Shown in pieces: positions 33,346 through 44,172 of a DNA stretch of 64,000 bases. Below the pieces are notes generated by a model. The model did not search any database. It was not told the origin of the DNA and worked only from the letters and a program-made list of their open reading frames with translations. The stretch comes from Ditylenchus dipsaci (Eukaryota > Nematoda > Chromadorea > Rhabditida > Anguinidae), in contig SADC01001359.1 of the NCBI GenBank assembly GCA_004194705.1, forward strand, positions 124,001-188,000, in the 5' to 3' direction. The first letter of the stretch is position 1. Each line of letters begins with the position of its first letter. The translations under genes and the position numbers were made by a program.

Positions 33346-33984
33346 TGGTAAATCATAAAAAGTGTGACCCACCCGACCCAAATACTATATAGAGATTCTT
33401 TGCTCTATTGATCTATATAAACAATTTTTGCGAGTTCGACCACTTCAACCCCAAAATTTTATCGACTAAATCACCACTCTCAAAATGACGAAATATGGAT
33501 TCCGAAAATCCATTTCTCCAACTTCCGGCCCTATTTTTTTTGTCCAGTAGGGTGATATGAAAAAACGAACACGCATGCTTACACCTACAATTAAAGTGCT
33601 ATCGAATGACACCAAGATCATTACAAAGTGTCCACAAAAGTCGGATAAATCGCGTTACGAACAAAAGTTCCAAACAGCGTTACACACTGACACATGCCTA
33701 ATACTATATAGAGATTTGGTGCGAAAATGACCGCCATAAATTTTTCGGCGCCACCGGAGTATATAGCCCCCCCCCCCCCTCCCAAAATGATTTTTTTAAA
33801 ATTGTTTCCAAACACCCTATATCAACCTAAAATCACCTCAGAAGTTTAAAAAAGGCATTATTTTTGAGTTCCGGTCAATGAAAAGTTGAGTTTTGGGTCC
33901 TTCCAAAAGTGTCATTTGTAAAGGGATTTAGGCCTGTATTGTGGTGCGAAGAGACCAAAATAGGCCAATTTAATGTAAAAAGAA
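33346..33984. other. Non-coding, with CCAAATACTATATAGAG motifs
   Basis: AAATACTATATAGAGATT at 33389 and TAATACTATATAGAGATTTG at 33699 belong to a motif that recurs at 35433 and 39063. A C run lies at 33767. No gene. Confidence 0.5.
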
Positions 33985-34150
33985 AGATGTTGAACATAGT
34001 TTCGTTGACTGGGGCCTACCGCATAAAAAACTCCGGTGTGCATACATTTTTTATGCATCCAAAGTCACTTTCGAGTGATTTGTGTCTAAGATATGTGGGT
34101 GTGCGCATCTCAACCTCAAGCAACCTAGCCCACTGCGCCCCCTTCAGGGG
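33985..34150. repeat. Dispersed repeat D, direct copy
   Basis: Contains TGGGGCCTACCGCATAAA, ATGCATCC, TTTCGAGTGATTTGTGTCTA and GCCCCCTTCAGGGGCG. Confidence 0.8.
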
Positions 34151-34329
34151 CGAACATACTCCGGTAGGGTCGATTTTTCTATCTTTTGTTTAATAGCAAA
34201 AGTAGCTCATAACGGCAAAAGAGCTTATGTGAGCGGTGTTGTTATTTGAAGCCACAGACCTTTTTACAAAACCTTTTTCAGTAATTTAAGTTCACTCTTG
34301 AAAATGTGAGATTCGGACCTGAAATAGAC

Positions 34330-34625
34330 ACATGTGGTAGGGGAAACTTGGCAAAAAAGAAATTTGCCGAAACGAAATTCACCAAATTGAAATTTGCCAA
34401 GAGAGTAGGTTTTGCCTATAAGAAATAGGCTAGCAGTTTAGAGTTAAGCAAAAAGTGAAACCCACGTTTGGCGAAATTTCGTTCGGCAAATGCAGATTTG
34501 GTAAATTTCGTTTGGGTTATATTTAATTTTGCCCGTAGCATTGTGAAGAATTCCCATAGAATTCTGAATTATGCCCGTAAATTACTAAATTTCGGCCGTA
34601 CTCGCTCGAAATCATGTTTTAATCA
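34330..34625. repeat. GAAATTTGCC and GCCCGTA word repeats
   Basis: 34366-34405 repeats GAAATTTGCCGAAACGAAAT and 34468-34515 has the inverse. 34525-34600 repeats AATT(T/A)TGCCCGTA, the inverse of words at 36474-36548 and 52020-52165. Confidence 0.6.
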
Positions 34626-34729
34626 CTTTTTGAGATGCTCTTGGACCTGAATCATGCTGAAAAGACGTTTTAAAGGACCATGCTCGTGCAATGCCCAGCA
34701 ATTGTTGAATTTTGAATTGGCGCGGACCC

Positions 34730-35225
34730 AAAAATATTTTTTGCTTCATGACAGTTTATTTCATAATATTTTTTCTCTCTCTGGTGCCAGCTGTGTGTTA
34801 GATTAGACCTAGAGCCCAGTGGCCTTACGAGAAATTAATCAACCTGCCTTTTATGAAGTCAAAGTCTTTCATAGACTCAGAAGACAAGTTTTGAGAATTT
34901 AGAATAAATAAATAAGCAGACTAGCTCAAGTATATGTGCTACAGACAAGATCGGATTTGCTACAAAATAGAATAAAATTTGCTACAGAAAAAAATAAATT
35001 TGCCACAAAAAAGTGAATTTTCCACAAAAAAGGTAAATTTTCGCTACAAAAAAGGAAATTTGCCACAAATGAAAGTAAATTAGCTACAGAAAAAATGATT
35101 AACCTAAAGAAAAACGAAACATAAACGAAGCTGGCGACAAAAATCAGTTTCTCGAAAAAGCAATATCAGAGAGAGAAAAAAATATTATGAAATAAACTGT
35201 CATGAAGCGGCGAATTAAAACGGCG
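34730..35225. mobile_element. Foldback with a GCTACAAAAAAG array
   Basis: 34745-34785 (TTCATGACAGTTTATTTCAT, then AATATTTTTTCTCTCT) is inverted at 35165-35210. The loop holds about eight units of TTTGCCACAAAAAAGTGAA. Confidence 0.65.
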
Positions 35226-35470
35226 AATTTAATCAGACATGTTTTTTGACTCTCTTATACCCCTTTGAAGTCAAAAAAGTGCCCAAAAAATCAAAATTTA
35301 GGGAAAAACTCAAAAATTTCATTGACAAGCCTTAATTCTGACATTGCCAAAGTAATTTTGACCCCGATTTACATTAGAAAGATTCGGACCACTACCAATG
35401 GCTGCCATGCGTAGCGTAACACACACAGCCATTCCAAATACTATATGAAGAAAATTTTTAGTGTTTATAG
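35226..35470. other. Short non-coding spacer
   Basis: Includes CCAAATACTATATGAAG at 35433. GTTTATAG at 35463-35470 is the left target duplication of the next element. Confidence 0.5.
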
Positions 35471-36122
35471 CAGTGTTGTCCATTTGGCTCGCGCGAGCCA
35501 AACGCAAGTCCTAAAATCGCATATCCTAGATAGCCAAATGGGTTCGAGCCACATGGCTCGCCTTTATTTATATATGCGAGCCAATTGGCTCGCATACTTG
35601 TTTTTCGAAGGCGAGCCGAACGCGAGCCGAAACAATACGAGCCATTTGTATCGCGAACTATTTGGCTCGCAAACATAAACGAATGGTTCGGCTCGCGCTT
35701 TTTACGTGAGTTTTGAATATATTACTGGTCTAAACTTTAAATTTATGTCTTATTTTGTTGTTGTTTGCAAAAAAAAATCAGTAAAAAATTGGAAAAATGA
35801 AAAAAATGAACAATATTTAGGCGTTATTTCAACTAACACTATTCTCCGCGAGCCGAACCATACGCTTATAATAGATGCGAGCCAAATGGCTCGCGAGTTA
35901 AAAAGCTCTTGTCACTTTGTTCTTTACCTTTTCGAGCCATATGGCTCGCGAGCCATTCGGCTCGCCAAGTTAGCTATTTGGCGAGCGAGCAGCTCGCGTG
36001 CTTTGAACGGGCAATTGAACGGAATTGAACCGAACCGAAACCGAATTGAACCGAACCGAATTGAACCGAAATTGAACGGGCGCGAGCTGCTCGCTCGCAA
36101 ACGAGCCGAATGCACAACACTG
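35471..36122. mobile_element. hAT-like MITE of GAGCCAAATGGCTCGC words
   Basis: Ends CAGTGTTGT and ACAACACTG, with the exact 8-bp duplication GTTTATAG (35463-35470 and 36123-36130). Both arms are built of GAGCCA(A/T)ATGGCTCGC and relatives; 36020-36080 slides into AACCGAACCGAATTG. The loop is AT-rich. Confidence 0.9.
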
Positions 36123-36130
36123 GTTTATAG

Positions 36131-36908
36131 GAACGAACTAAATTCTGTATCTCATGGAATTTTTGAAAAATGCTAATATTTCGCAGGTAATACGGCATCC
36201 TGCCCGACTAGGTTTGTATTTGTTTGGAAGCCCGTCAAATTCTACATCAGATAAGCACTTTAACCACACCAATTTATCTTCAGATAAAAACTTGCAATCA
36301 AAAAACTAAAACAACTCAAATGGGATAACTCCAATCATAAATACATAAAATAAATCGCAAAAAAGAACTTTTTCAGAGAATTCTTTTTCCTATCTTGTTT
36401 AGCACGAAATTCTGAACAAAACGCTCCTATTAGCACAAACCGGCTTTTAAGTGTTAAGGTCATAAACCAACCATAGGCAATTTTCACAATTCTACGGCCA
36501 TTTTTCAAGATTCTACGAACATTTTTCACAATCCTACGGGCAAAATTAAATACCACCCATTTCGTTTTAACAAATTTTGTTTTTGGCAAGTTGGGCAATG
36601 GCCCAAAATTAAATTATACTTGAAGGTAGCATGAAAAATATGGCTGTACGAAAAAGGGTAACAAAACATTTTGGTAACAGCGAAATTTGGTAACAAAACT
36701 TTTTGATAACAGCGGAATTTGGTAACAGCAAAATTTGGTAACAAACTTTTTGGTAAAGGGTTTAATAAGAAAGTTTTTGGTAACGGTGAATTTTAAAGGG
36801 CTGTACTCCGAAATTTAAGCGGTGTTTTGCTAAGTGGTCGATTTGCTAAGCGGTCGTTTTGCGAATAATTTTTTTGCTAAGCGACAAATTGCTAAGAATT
36901 TTTTTGTT
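36131..36908. repeat. Three tandem word arrays
   Basis: 36474-36548 repeats ATTTTTCACAATTCTACGGG. 36630-36790 repeats TTTGGTAACAGCGAAATTT (the inverse of 43990-44116). 36795-36905 repeats TTTGCTAAGCGGTCG after GGGCTGTACTCCGAAATTT. No gene. Confidence 0.7.
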
Positions 36909-37145
36909 AAAGGGGCATACCCTCGCTAATAAGAGGTGGTGCCCGGGAATTCAAAATTTTTTCCTAATCACTGAACTTGTGTACGGATTTTTCAACTTGG
37001 TTTCTAACAAAACCATCCCTAAAATTAAATTCTAGGCCTTGTTTTGTTAGAGACCAAGTTAAAAAATATGTACAGAAGTTCAATGATTAGGAAAAAAATT
37101 TGAATTCCCGGCACCACCTCTTATTAGCGTGGGCATGCCCCTTTA
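36909..37145. mobile_element. GGGCATACCC MITE, fullest copy
   Basis: Palindromic, 237 bp: AAAGGGGCATACCC, CGCTAATAAGAGGTGGTGCC, CGGGAATTC, then GGTTTCTAACAAAACC; the right half mirrors this. Partial copies are at 19985-20145 and 43775-43925. Confidence 0.85.
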
Positions 37146-37589
37146 AGGCGCCCATTTGCTAAGAATTTATTTGCTAAGGCATTCTTTTCTTAAATTCCGA
37201 TTTGCTAAGAACTTTTCTACCTTTTTGTACTTTCCCTTTTTCTGAATGTTCGAATAGGGGATCGGACATTTTTTCCGTCGGACATTTTTCCGCCGATTTT
37301 TTTTTGTTTTTACTGATTTCAACGTGGGATCTAAGTAAACTGATATTTTCAGATGGTGTCCAAACTACCCCAAACCATCCTAAACCACCCAAAGTACCCT
37401 AAAACACCCTAAATACCCAAACCAAAACCCAAACCTGAAAAATTAAAATTTTTCAAAAATAAAAAATTAGCCATTTTTCTAACTTTAAATTGTATGGGGA
37501 ATTGGTTTTGTTAAGCCCAAAGTTTCAATTTTACACACCCCAACTTCAATACCTGGTGTAGGTATCACCTGGCCAGGTGGATGTCCACA
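37146..37589. other. Non-coding, with an ACCCAAACC tract
   Basis: 37355-37430 resembles the ACCCAAAACACCC tracts of the two large palindromes. 37255-37290 has a TCGGACATTTTTTCC duplication. No gene. Confidence 0.5.
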
Positions 37590-38130
37590 TGGATGGCCTA
37601 AAAAGGGTTGGGTACCACCTGGACAGGTTGATATCCAGGTAACTCAAAAGTGGTAGAATATTCACCCAAATGACCTGAAAGGTCAAACGATAATTATTTT
37701 ATATCTGAAATCACGGTAAAAATAAAGTGTGCACGCAGGTGGATTCGAACCAGCAACCTTGGCGGTGGATATCCAAGTGGTCGTCCACTTGGATCGAAAT
37801 TTTTTTTTACTTTTTTGGATTCCAAGATAATTTTTCTGAACTAATTCGAGAATGAAGATGGTTTGACAGTGGTAAAATCACGTTTTCTCGAGAAAATTTT
37901 CATTTATCGTAAATTCTTGATTTTGATAAATCAAGAGTTCACAATAACTCAGAAATTTCTCTATAAAACGCGATTTTACCACTGTCAAACCATCTTTGGC
38001 ATGCTCGGATTAGTGCAGGAAAATTGATTTGGAACCCGAAAAAATAAAAAAAATTCAAGTGGACGATTACTTGGATAGCCACCGCCGAGAATGCTGGTTC
38101 GAATCCACCTAGGTGCATATCTTATTTTTC
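37590..38130. mobile_element. CCAAGTGG foldback flanked by T-arm sequences
   Basis: The core 37773-38080 is the CCAAGTGGTCGTCCACTTGG family, with stems GAAGATGGTTTGACAGTGGT and complement. Immediately outside lie GGCGGTGGATATC and, on the left, GTGGATTCGAACCAGC (minus-strand T-arm), and on the right GCTGGTTCGAATCCACC (plus-strand T-arm). Both T-arms face outward. Confidence 0.7.
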
Positions 38131-38147
38131 TCATAATTTTGAGTGTT

Positions 38148-38216
38148 TACGTGGCGTAAAGGTCCGCATACTCATCAACAAGGTTACTGGTTCGAATCCC
38201 TCTTGGTTCAAACAGT
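38148..38216 (+). repeat. tRNA-like sequence with A- and B-box spacing
   Basis: GTGGCGTAAAGG resembles an A-box. About 30 bases on, ACTGGTTCGAATCCCTC is a B-box. Acceptor and anticodon stems do not pair well, so a tRNA-derived SINE head is likelier than a functional tRNA. Confidence 0.4.
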
Positions 38217-38289
38217 CCAGAGTAGAGGACCCCGATTCAAATTTAACCGTTTTTAGAACACAATATTGAATTGAATCGTTGGGTTTTTA

Positions 38290-40445
38290 GGTCTGTACCC
38301 CGAAATTAAACCGAAGTGAAGAAAATGTAGCTTAAAGGACCATAGCCGTCGCCGAAAACGAGAATTTCAAATGTTTGAATTCGCGCGGGACAGTTCTCTT
38401 TCGTCTTTCAGTGTAGGCGCTACCCAGGTTCTTAAATTAGAAGTTATAATAAAGTACTGTTTCGAAAAAGTCAAAGTTTATAAAAAAAATGGTTTGGCCA
38501 AAAACAAGTTTAAAGAAAGACTGTTTCTGAAAAGAATGTGTTTGAGCAATATACATTTTAGAAACACACATTTGACAAAGAAAGTGCTTCAGAAAAAATT
38601 ACCGACCTTTCTAAAATATCGATTTGTTGTTATTTTGTGACGGTTCATAATTTTAGATAGCCATGGATGGTATTAGGGTTACAAGGTGGATAGACGCCTT
38701 ACAGGCGCCTTTAATGAATTCCTTCCGTGCGTTGATCATTTAAGTAGCAGATGCCACTGGCATTTCCCAATCCAAAATAAGTGTCTTTCATGAAAATGTG
38801 AAACGAAAAAACAAAACGATTTTACTCAAAAAAATCCAAAAAATACTGCATGAAAAATATTTTGAGTCCGATTTCGTGCTCAACACGAAAAACTACCCTA
38901 GGAGTGTCCTACGGGATGTAATGAAATTTCAAAGGTCCTCCGCCGTTAAAAGGGCTTCCGAATGAGTACAAACTCGCTTAATAAAATAGTTTCCAGAAAA
39001 AAGATATAGCTGGTGCAACGGGACCACACAAAAGTGTTACGGACATTATCCCCCCCCCGTCCCAAATACTATATAGATATGTGTAATTAGTGCGTCGCAA
39101 TGAGTGCATCGCTAATTAGTGTGTCAGCAAGGGCCTAGCTAAGCAGTAGGTGTTTCAGTCCCCAATTATTTGGGCTTATTTAAACCAAGTGGTCGTCCAC
39201 TTGGATCAATTTTTTTTTACGTTTTTGGGTTCCAAAACTTATTTTCTGCACTAATCAAAGCGGTCTAAAGATAGCTTGACAGTAGTAAAATTACGATTTG
39301 ATGGTATTTTTACATTTTTCGTAAATATTGCAAACGTAATTTTAGTACTGTCGAACAATCTTTAGAATGCTTGAATTAAAGCAGGAAACAAGTTATGGAA
39401 CCCAAAAATGTAAAAAAAATCGAACCAAGTGAACGACCACTTGGATTAGTTGGTCCATGGGACATCCAGATGATCCAGCTACGACGCACTATATCTTATA
39501 CTTAAGCTGGTAATGGTCTTCAACGCAAAACATTGAAATTTTTGTGCAATGACAAAATATTTTAATATTGACGCACGAATTACAGACGCACTCATTAGGA
39601 CGCAGACAACAGGTTTTGGAACCCGAAAAGTAAAAAAATTACTCTAAGTCCGCCTTTCACTCTCACTCACACATTGTGAACATATTTTGGAGTGGGTTTG
39701 TCTTGGACATGAAGCGACCAATCCCTTTGCCGGGTACTATAACCTATTTTTTAAGCTTAACCTTAGAACTTTTCAAGCTGTACTTAAGTTGTCCAGCTGG
39801 ACATCCACCCTGAAAATAGAGGACTACCTTAGTTTCGAAGGTGCAATTAAGTCAAAACAAGGTTGTTTCCGTTACAAATCGTTTGAAACACCGGCTTTTA
39901 ATAAAGAGCAAAATTTGTTTGCCTATTCAGAATAATCCACAAAAATTAAAAGTCGACCACCTTGGAGGGGGTAACTACCCACGGTATCAAGATTACAGCT
40001 GGTTAAAACAGCATTTTGGTCTTAACAAACCGTGTTCAGGACACGATTCTGGATGGCGTAAACTGATTTTAAATTACTTTCAGCTTAACCCAAATTTTCG
40101 GATTCTTGAGTTTAATTTAAAATTTGTCTTTTGAAAACTCTGACTTGAAGAAAGTATTTGTTTAGCGAAGCATTTGTTTGCCAAATGTTTATTGTCGAAT
40201 ATGATCTTTCTTTAAACCTGTTTTTGGCCGAACCATTTTTTTATAAACTTTGACTTTTTTGAAACAGTACTTTATTATAACTTCTAATTTAAGAACCTGG
40301 GTAGCGCCTCAGTGTACCCTTTTGAGTCATTCGAAGCAAGTCAAAAGAGTACAGTCCAAGACGAAAGAGAACTGTCCCGCGCGAATTCGAAGATTTGAAA
40401 TTCTCGTTGTCGGCGACGGCTATGGTCCTTTAACAAACAAGATCG
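38290..40445. mobile_element. 2.1-kb foldback region
   Basis: 38335-38525 is inverted at 40205-40440: AAGGACCATAGCCGTCGCCG, GAATTCGCGCGGGACAGTTC, TTCTTAAATTAGAAGTTATA and CAAGTTTAAAGAAAGA all pair. The loop holds another MITE and a pair of GTGCGTC words (39085-39125 and 39570-39605). No gene is recognised. Confidence 0.7.
39184..39450. mobile_element. CCAAGTGG-hairpin foldback MITE, diverged copy
   Basis: Left end CCAAGTGGTCGTCCACTTGG, right end CCAAGTGAACGACCACTTGG. The arms diverge from the copies at 14.6 and 37.8 kb but keep TTGACAGTAGTAAAATTACG and its inverse. Confidence 0.75.
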
Positions 40446-40780
40446 TTATCAAAACAACTACTTAGCAAAAAAAATCTCAGCAAAACGACCATTTAGCAAA
40501 TTGGCGCTTAAATGGTAAATTCTCGAACGACCATCAACTGACAATAGATTTAACTGACAATAGTCAACTGACAATAGATTCAATTGACAATAATCAACTG
40601 ACAATAGATTTAACTGAAATCAGGATGGGAATCAGCTGAATTGTCCGACCTGCTGGAGGATCCGCTCAACGTTGCTCTGTGGTGATTCGAAAGAAAGGTT
40701 TCTGTTGTTAATTTTGAAAACATTTCGATGAAAATTCAGAAGATTTTCACCTTAAAGATTTTCACCTTTTTTACTTTAGT

Positions 40781-40990
40781 AAAAAGTACCCAAATTTATT
40801 TCCCAGACCCCGGAAAATGTGCTAAAACTCTTTATTAGTCACAACTTTCGTCGTTGGCCTACCCCCAAGCCTAAGGGCTAAGCCTAAACATGTTGTTTGC
40901 AAGGGTAGTTACAGCATTTTTAAAAGGTTGGATTGTTGGGGGGGGGAGTATTCGCTACTAGCGACTTTGTTTGAATTGTCACGGAAAAAA
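40781..40990. repeat. Dispersed repeat R, copy 2
   Basis: Contains ACTTTAGTAAAAAGTACCC, CCAGACCCCGGAAAATGTGC, TTATTAGTCACAACTT, CCTACCCCCAAGCCTAAGGG, a G run and TTCGCTACTAGCG. Confidence 0.75.
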
Positions 40991-41855
40991 TAAAGTTCAC
41001 TGTGTGGTGGCTAATCACGTTAAATTAATTTTTCTATTGTCAGTCGGCAACTATCAGTTGAATCTATTGTCAGTTGACTATTGTCAGTTGAATCTATTGT
41101 CAGTTGATAGTTTACCAAATTCTCAGCAAAATCGCGCTTAAATTTTTTTCTTAAGCCTCGTGTCCAATGACTGAGAGGAAATTCCATGTTTTTTAACGCG
41201 GGAATTGCTGTAAACTTTATTTTGTTCATAATTTTTTTTTTCTTTTGGTCACATTTTGTAGCTAAGATTCAGGGCTACCCAATAAAATTGTTTCCAGCCA
41301 CAAATCTCTGAAAAAACTCTGATAAAAATGCGTTTCCTCTCACTCTGACTTTCACTCGGCCATTCAGTCATTAGAGTGATGTATGAACAAAACAAAGTTC
41401 ACAGCCCTTCCCGCGTTAAAAAACATTGAATTTCCTCTCAGTCATTGGACACTAGGCTTAAAAGGCGTACGATGAAATTTCTGTACGATGAAATTTTTGA
41501 AGTAAAAGACCCTGTGCTTTTGCAAAAAAACAGTACATTTCGGTGAAGAAAAGGGCAGGGCCAGCTCAGGACATTAACTTGTAGGAAAGTAATATTTCCA
41601 GGAAAAGGCCCTTCGAGGAAAACATGCATATAGGAAAAGTCATTAGAGTGAAAGGCAGAGTGAAAGTCAGAGTGAGAGGAAACGCATTTTTATCAGAGTT
41701 TTTTCAGAGATTTGTGGCTGGAAACAATTTTATTGGGTAGCCCTGGATCTTAGCTACAAAATGTGACCAAAAGAAAAAAAATTATGAACAAAATAAAGTT
41801 TACAGCCCTTCCCGCGTTAAAAACATCGAATTTCCTCTCAGTCATTGGACACGAG

Positions 41856-42377
41856 CAGTGTTTTCATAATTCACACTGACAGTGACACTGACATTGACAC
41901 TGACATGTCAGTTTAGAGAACCTGACATTTTTTAAAAGTGGTCGTAGACATTAAAAAAGTTGTCTTTTCGAAATTCTGCAAAGTGCGTTAGACAGCTGAC
42001 GAATTTTTGATTGAGAAAAGTGTTATCAGAGTTTTAACCTGTCTTTAAAAAAAAGTGTGAAAAAGTAAGTGTCAGTTTTATTTTTAATGTCAGTTTAGCA
42101 AAAAAATGTCAGTGTCAGTTTAGGCTCTTTTTTGCTAAACTGACATTAAAAATAAAACTGACACTTACTTTTTCACACTTTTTTTCAAAGACAGGTTGAA
42201 ACTCTGATAACACTTTTCTCAATCAGAAAGCTGTCAGCTGTCTAACGCACTTTACAGAATTTTGAAAAGACAACTTTTTTAATGTCTACGACCACTTTTA
42301 AAAAATGTCAGGTTCGCTAAACTGACATGTCAGTGTCAATGTCAGTGTCACTGTCAGTGTGAATTATGAAAACACTG
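41856..42377. mobile_element. hAT-like palindromic MITE of GTCAGTGTCA words
   Basis: 522 bp. Ends CAGTGTTTTCATAATTC and complement; the arms are near-perfect complements around 42118. Words are CACTGACAGTGACACTGACA. Flanked by GACACGAG at 41848-41855 and 42378-42385. Confidence 0.9.
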
Positions 42378-42385
42378 GACACGAG

Positions 42386-43708
42386 TAGGGTTGTCGACTC
42401 GACCGGTCGATTTCGACTTTTAAGGTCGAAAAGTCGAAATTTTTCGACTTTCGACCTTCGACTCGACCCGACCGGTCGAAAATTTCGACTTTCGACCTTT
42501 GACTCGACCCGACCGGTCGAAAATTTCGACTTTCGACCTTCGACTCGACCGGTCGAAATTTCGACTTTCGACCTTCCATCGAAGGAAATTTTTGTTTCAA
42601 TTGCATATGTTCTCACGACGAATAAATTTTCGGACTACATAACCTGCACGAATTTAACTGCACGAGTCAAAACAGGATTTTTGTCTCAACAAACTGTTTT
42701 CAGCACACAATTTTTGGGTTGAATATCATGGTTTATTCGTTCCGAAAAAATAATAAAAATTTTGTCGACAAATTGACAGCAAAATATGTATAATAATTGA
42801 TATTTCTAGTGAAAAATGCTGCGAAGAAGGCTCGTGAAGCAAAACAACGTTTGCAGCAAAAAAAAGTATTTTAGCATAAAAAAAAAGTCTTTTTGCAGCA
42901 CCTTTTTAGGGCAAATTGACCTTTTTGGGCGATTTGCCCGATTTGCCCAGAATGTTTTGTTTTCGCTAGGTTGTCGGTCATTCATGTGCAAAACTGTTAG
43001 ATTACACGTCAGATTCATGTTCAGCGTAGTTAATTTGTATTTAAAATCACTATTTTAGTAAGAACTCAGATCTCGGTTGGCAAAGCAAACGGCAGCTAAC
43101 CTGCACATCATCAAAGCTAATCTGGTGGATGAAATTTTGGGTACAGGCTAATTGGTCGCTACAAAACTGGTCGTTTACAGAATTGGTCGTTTACAAAACT
43201 GGCCGTTTACAGAATTGGTCGTTTACAGGATTGGCGTTTCAAGAAGTAATCAATGAATGAACGGGTGACCTTAAACGACCAGTTTTGTGACGACCAATTC
43301 TGTAAATGGCTAGTTTTGTAAACGACCAGTTTTGTAGCGACCAATTAGCCTGTACCCGAAATTTTGAAGAAGGCGAAAAAATAAAACAAAGCGATAATTA
43401 ATTTCAATAAAATTTGTTGTGCTGTTACGTGCATTTGTCCGAATTTTGACTCGACCGGTCAAAAACTTTGACCTTCGACCCGACTAGTCGAAAATTTCGA
43501 CCTTCGACTCGACCGGTCGAAATTTTCGACTTTCGACCTTCGACTCGACCCGACCGGTCGAAATTTTCGACTTTCGACCTTCGACTCGACCCGACCGGTC
43601 GAAAATTTCGACTTTCGACCTTCGACTCGACCCGACCGGTCGAAATTTTCGACTTTCGACCTTCCATCGACTCGACCGGTCGAAAATTTCGACCGGTCGA
43701 CAACCCTA
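42386..43708. mobile_element. hAT-like MITE of GACCGGTCGA words
   Basis: 1323 bp. Ends TAGGGTTGTCGAC and GTCGACAACCCTA. The subterminal arrays (42398-42580 and 43448-43700) repeat TTCGACTCGACC, CGACCGGTCGAAA and TTTCGACTTTCGACCTT. Flanked by GACACGAG at 42378-42385 and 43709-43716. The interior (42590-43430) has no gene; 43145-43345 is an inverted pair of GGTCGTTTACAAAACT words. Confidence 0.9.
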
Positions 43709-43774
43709 GACACGAGGCTTTAGCAAAACGACCGCTTAGCAAATCGCCGCTTAAATTTCGGGGTACAGCCTTTC

Positions 43775-43925
43775 AAAGGGGCATGCCCACGCTAATAAGA
43801 GGTGGTGCCCGGGAATTCAAAAAATTTCCTAATCATTGAACTTCTGTACCGACTTTTCGACTCGGTTTCTAACAAAACAAGGCCTAGAATTCAATTTTAG
43901 GTATGGTTTTGTGCAATTTATGCAT
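43775..43925. mobile_element. GGGCATACCC MITE, truncated
   Basis: Left half only, AAAGGGGCATGCCCACGC to TTTTAGGTATGGTTTTGT. The right half is replaced by unrelated DNA. Confidence 0.7.
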
Positions 43926-43989
43926 AAGTGGAATAAGACGCGAATAAAAAGAGAGCAAGAATAATTAGAAGCTGCATTCCGTAACCGTT

Positions 43990-44116
43990 ACCAGAATGTT
44001 TGTTACTAATTTCGCTGTTACCAAAAAATTTGTTACCGATATTCGCCGTTATCAAAAAGTTCGTTACCAAATTTCGCTGTTACCAAAATGTTTTGTTACC
44101 TTTTTTCGTACAGCCG
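43990..44116. repeat. GTTACCAAAATTTCGCT array
   Basis: About five units of TTTCGCTGTTACCAAAA, the inverse of 36630-36790, ending just upstream of the next gene. Confidence 0.75.
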
Positions 44117-44172
44117 AAAAATATTATTGATTATCATTACCTTATTTCTTAAGCGAACTGTCTCAAGCCAGG

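Larger units (their letters stand above)
40446..43780. mobile_element. Composite foldback region with nested hAT-like inserts
   Basis: Inverted pairs: TCAACTGACAATAGATT arrays at 40535-40620 and 41035-41110; 41150-41345 with 41690-41860, including CCTCGTGTCCAATGACTGAG and CAGGGCTACCCAATAAAATT; and AGCAAAACGACC words at both outer ends. A third partial copy is at 41395-41465. The left arm keeps the site that the right arm has filled with two elements. Confidence 0.7.

Noticed and set aside
38148..38216. Functional tRNA gene
   Set aside because: A- and B-box-like strings are spaced plausibly, but the acceptor and anticodon stems do not pair.
42316..43839. Arg/Ser/Val-rich frames on both strands
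   Set aside because: They follow the GACCGGTCGA word arrays of one MITE and are open on both strands at once.
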